The notes beneath the pieces were generated by a model. The model was not told the origin of the DNA, did not search any database, and saw only the letters and a program-made list of their open reading frames with translations. 5,182 nucleotides of DNA from Anaerolineae bacterium. Its GTDB lineage: Bacteria > Chloroflexota > Anaerolineae > B4-G1. The translations under genes were made by a program, and so were the position numbers. The stretch's first letter is position 1; each line of letters opens with the position of its first letter. Shown piece after piece: positions 4,701 through 5,182 of this stretch. The stretch is from positions 1 through 5,182 of the forward strand of contig JAUWOI010000353.1 of NCBI GenBank assembly GCA_030612185.1, in the 5' to 3' direction.

Positions 4701-5182
4701 ATACCCAGAACCCTGCTCAGCTCTTGACGGCGGATCTCGGCCAATAGCTGCAAAAGATGCTCTATCTCCAGGGGTTTGTGGAGGCAGGTGTAAGCACCGA
4801 TCTTCAGCGCAGCCTCTATCGCTGATGCCATCTCCTCCCGGTAGCCGGTCACCAGCACCACCGGCAGGTGAGGATGCCGCTCCCTGATCTCCCTGAGAAT
4901 CCCCAGACCACTGATGTTGTTCAACCTCATGTCCAGGAGCACCACCTGCCCATCCGCTCCGAGCCTCTCCACCACGCCGTGTGAGTCGCTGGCCTGGATC
5001 ACTGCGAAACCTCACCCGCAATATGTCCCCCAGCGTCTTGCAGAACTGCGGGTCGTCATCCACGATGGCGATGGAGCGCTCCTTGCGCAGCGAGGAGAAG
5101 AAGCAGAGCAAGCAGTTGATGTCCAACGGCTTGGTCAGGGCGGCGATAGCACCTTCTTCCAATCCCTCCCCGACCAGTTTAT
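4697..5182 (-). pseudogene. Tandem-receiver regulator or hybrid kinase C-terminus, frameshifted and open at the right edge
   Basis: The minus strand encodes the end of one receiver domain followed by a complete second one, but in two frames. Frame one (from the window edge to about 5012) gives GEGLEEGAIAALTKPLDI, with the beta5 Lys-Pro of receiver 1. A short linker and the start of receiver 2 follow: IAIVDDDPQFCKTLGDILRV, acidic pocket codons at 5060-5052. Frame two (from about 5011 to 4697) continues receiver 2: VVLLDMRLN with phosphoacceptor Asp at 4933-4931, LVTGYRE with the switch Thr at 4849-4847, and LHKPLEI with Lys at 4777-4775, ending in ELSRVLGM. Joined, the key residues of receiver 2 are intact. 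Two missing G residues in the GAGG at 5013-5010, or one extra base, explain the break and would restore RVRGFAVIQA. The upstream part may be a histidine kinase or another regulator. An assembly error is possible. Confidence 0.75.

Noticed and set aside
5005..5016. Programmed ribosomal frameshift in the receiver gene
   Set aside because: There is no slippery heptamer and no obvious stimulating structure; a simple indel explains the break better.

Overview
The window looks like a piece of a Chloroflexota (Anaerolineae-like) genome. This is an inference from several things: moderately high GC, the style of the secreted protein (a Tat signal followed by a short 'VYLPII' segment), receiver domains of the kind common in that phylum, and short palindromic intergenic repeats. 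No rRNA, tRNA, CRISPR array, transposase or phage gene is visible.

Left part (1-2739, mostly + strand): a complete zinc/manganese-type ABC importer operon. It runs lipoprotein substrate-binding protein (194-1060), ATPase (1127-1906), permease (1903-2739). It is preceded by a compact divergent regulatory region: a gene start with a good ribosome binding site points left off the window (ATG at 6-4), and an imperfect 14-bp inverted repeat brackets overlapping promoter-like sequences. A perfect 13-bp hairpin sits between the first two operon genes. The binding protein lacks two of the four canonical metal ligands of its family.

Middle (2777-3298, + strand): a DUF523/TudS-like protein with the three conserved cysteines expected to hold an iron-sulfur cluster. 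It lies 37 nt behind the permease and may be co-transcribed. A short symmetric hairpin at its stop codon probably terminates transcription in both directions, since the next gene is convergent.

Right part (3333-5182, - strand): a secreted glycoside-hydrolase-like TIM-barrel protein. Its Tat signal peptide is encoded upstream of any standard start codon. A strong promoter (TTGCAA-17-TATAAT) and an AAAGGAG site lead to an ACG codon exactly where a start should be. The promoter lies inside a 37-residue remnant of a response-regulator receiver domain. Further upstream is the end of a second regulator with two receiver domains, open at the window edge and broken by a frameshift near 5009-5015. Between the two regulator pieces is a small repeat patch: two tandem 14-nt units plus a 12-bp inverted repeat. 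The right side therefore looks like a decayed signalling locus beside an active-looking secreted enzyme gene.

I found no convincing wholly new system. The items most worth checking are the ACG start, the altered metal site, the divergent operator region and the decayed receiver genes.
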